A stretch of DNA of 41,223 nucleotides, from the NCBI RefSeq assembly GCF_938030145.1, contig NZ_CALHGM010000021.1, positions 1-41,223 of the forward strand, in the 5' to 3' direction. Origin of the DNA: an uncultured Campylobacter sp. (GTDB taxonomy: Bacteria > Campylobacterota > Campylobacteria > Campylobacterales > Campylobacteraceae). Below, piece by piece: positions 40,084-41,223 of this stretch (positions are counted from its first letter, which is position 1; each line of letters begins with the position of its first letter). Under the pieces are notes generated by a model. That model saw nothing but the letters and a program-made list of their open reading frames with translations, did not search any database and was not told the origin of the DNA. The position numbers and the translations under genes were made by a program.

Positions 40084-40495
40084 TGAAAAAGCAGGCAGTA
40101 GTATGGGCGCGCTAGAGATTACCCTTTTTAAAAAAACAAGCGGCTGCGCGGATAGCGAGATGATCGTCTTGTATCCCTTAAAAGTCCGCGAGGCTCGCTG
40201 TGAGAGGGTGGCGGCGACAAGCGGTGCGCCTAAATTTAAAGCTCAGACGACTGCGGATCGAGCGTGAAATTTAGCTATGTTTGGAAGAGTAAATTTTGCC
40301 ACATAATACTTGTACCGAATTTGATACGCAAATCTTGCAATAAATTTTACTCCGGCGCGAAGTTTTATCGCGTTTAATGGCTTTGCTTAAACGCTCTTAT
40401 CTCGCGCTATCTAAAAATTCGCTCGTTAAATTTGAATCTCGGCTTTATATTTGTGATTGCGAAATTTGCTTTTACGTGCCGCTGCGTATTTAAAT
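40084..40495. other. Intergenic stretch with a doubtful 54-codon frame
   Basis: About 410 bases between the alcohol dehydrogenase terminator and the Imm10-like gene. A plus-strand frame at 40103-40267 (MGALEITLFKKTSGCADSEM start) has an ATG but only a weak AGGCAG ahead of it, so I do not call it. The last 150 bases are AT-rich with AAATTT cores. Confidence 0.4.
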
Positions 40496-40855
40496 TTATC
40501 CCTCGATGCTAAGCAGATCGCCGAAAATTTCTTTACAATACTGAATGAAACGTTTAGGAATTTTAACGCCGCGAATATCCACGGTGATGACGCTGTATTG
40601 GATCTCAAAAACAATAAGCTCGCTAGTGATTTTCGCCGCCTTGCAGCCGTTATAACATACGTCGCCATTGCACTCTGCGTATAAGCCGTTGTGCGGCGCG
40701 TCTGCGTCCTCGTACCGCTCGAGCTTGATCGGTCTTTGGAAAAGCAGATAGTTCTTATAGTCGTACTTGTCGTCCGCAAGACCTATCATATAATAATTAT
40801 CGGCGCTGTTTTTGGAAGCGGTCGCAATACTTGCTTTAAAATTTAGTCTAAACAT
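40496..40855 (-). CDS. Imm10-like immunity protein
   Basis: ATG 40855 is chosen over TTG 40882; no good ribosome binding site precedes either. The 119-residue product contains DNYYMIGLADDKYDYKNYLL, FQRPIKLE and a later GLYAECNG, which fit the pattern I recall for immunity protein 10 (Imm10): Y..x-G-x-ADD, Y-LLxQR, Y-x-E-x-N. Such proteins neutralise toxin domains of polymorphic or contact-dependent toxins. No toxin is adjacent and the gene follows purM by 42 bases, so it may be an orphan immunity gene. Confidence 0.68.
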   Translation of the reverse strand: MFRLNFKASIATASKNSADNYYMIGLADDKYDYKNYLLFQRPIKLERYEDADAPHNGLYAECNGDVCYNGCKAAKITSELIVFEIQYSVITVDIRGVKIPKRFIQYCKEIFGDLLSIEG

Positions 40856-40897
40856 AAATTCTGCTTTGGCAAAAAGCGGCAAATTACCGCTTTAAAT

Positions 40898-41223
40898 TTA
40901 CGCAAGCTGCGCGCCCCCGCCTTTTACGACCTCGCCGATAACGTAGCCGTCGGTATTTGCCAGTACGAAGTCCGCGTTTTCTTTCGGAGCTATGACGATC
41001 ATACCTACGCCCATATTAAACGTCCTCATCATCTCGGCGGGCTCCACCTTTTGCGCGATGATTTTAAAGATATCAGGAGTACGGATTGCGGCATGCGCGA
41101 TCTTTGCGCCCAGCCCCTCCGGAAATACGCGCGGCAGGTTTTCCACTATGCCGCCGCCCGTGATGTGCGCGAGCGCGTGGATCTTGTCTTTTAAATTTAA
41201 AAAGTCGCCGACGTAAATCCTGG
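40898..41223 (-). CDS. purM: Phosphoribosylformylglycinamidine cyclo-ligase (AIR synthase), 3' part
   Basis: The C-terminal 108 residues of AIR synthase; the gene continues beyond the window end. HALAHITGGGIVENLPRVFPEG is the conserved C-terminal-domain motif (reported here in two parts: HITGGGIVENL and PRVFPEGLGAKI), followed by FNMGVGMIVIAP and a short terminal region. The enzyme closes the imidazole ring in purine synthesis (FGAM to AIR). The ATP-binding N-terminal half is outside. It reads towards the Imm10-like gene. Confidence 0.95.
   Translation of the reverse strand, partial: RIYVGDFLNLKDKIHALAHITGGGIVENLPRVFPEGLGAKIAHAAIRTPDIFKIIAQKVEPAEMMRTFNMGVGMIVIAPKENADFVLANTDGYVIGEVVKGGGAQLA

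Noticed and set aside
40103..40267. Plus-strand frame of 54 codons
   Set aside because: Weak ribosome binding site and no motif; kept only as a note in the intergenic entry.
1..41223. CRISPR array, tRNA, rRNA or insertion sequence
   Set aside because: None seen on reading both strands; no regular repeat-spacer pattern, no transposase motif and no cloverleaf recognised. Short tRNAs could be missed by eye.

Overview
The window looks like a chromosomal segment of a Campylobacter, most likely one of the GC-richer oral species (C. gracilis, C. rectus, C. showae or C. curvus type). That placement is inference. It rests on three things: the block dnaG / TPR protein / rnhA / rnc / aroC with a PP-loop protein next to it, ilvE followed by an SPFH protein, and a dba-dsbI pair, all of which match gene orders I remember from C. 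jejuni. The base composition is mixed: GC-rich coding sequence is studded everywhere with AAATTT-like cores. I saw no rRNA, tRNA, CRISPR array, transposase or phage gene.

Layout. 1-3250: end of a Rossmann oxidoreductase, a SapC-family protein, cysQ, a type IV pilin-like protein and a DsbI-like membrane protein. 3300-10300: a carbon block with TRAP permeases dctQ-dctM, pycB, pckA and a CAP-domain lipoprotein; it would couple dicarboxylate import to the pyruvate/oxaloacetate/PEP node. 10400-18200: information-processing block with a PP-loop/NFACT-type thiolase, dnaG (minus strand), then TPR protein, rnhA, rnc and aroC (plus strand). 18300-25400: accessory block with a GNAT enzyme carrying huge inserts, two related membrane proteins, lipoproteins, two related Cys-rich small proteins and a methyltransferase. 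25500-33300: AI-2E-type permease, a YgbA-like protein, a triple-repeat HTH-like protein, mobA, pldA, ilvE, SPFH protein and hisIE. 33400-35800: unknown and immunity-like genes. 35900-37750: dsbI system, with the beta-propeller encoded by a separate gene. 38300-40050: ruined AraC-family regulator divergent from an iron-type alcohol dehydrogenase. 40500-41223: Imm10-like gene and the 3' end of purM.

The most unusual signal is shared by unrelated conserved genes. dnaG, the GNAT gene, pldA and hisIE each carry long low-complexity inserts built around AAATTT/AAATTC/GAATTC (RAATTY) cores. Within each insert the cores lie in one reading phase, so the peptides repeat N-F/N-L/N-S or E-I-S units. The density is several-fold that of the conserved gene pckA. 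C. jejuni is reported to use methylated RAATTY sites to recognise DNA during natural transformation. One testable idea is therefore that these inserts carry uptake-type motifs; another is simple slippage growth.

Other points of note are a DsbI homologue that has lost its redox CXXC motif, a C. jejuni-type DsbI split into membrane and propeller genes, an apparently leaderless dnaG transcript, TRAP permeases lacking a binding protein, and an AraC pseudogene whose lesions can be read individually.
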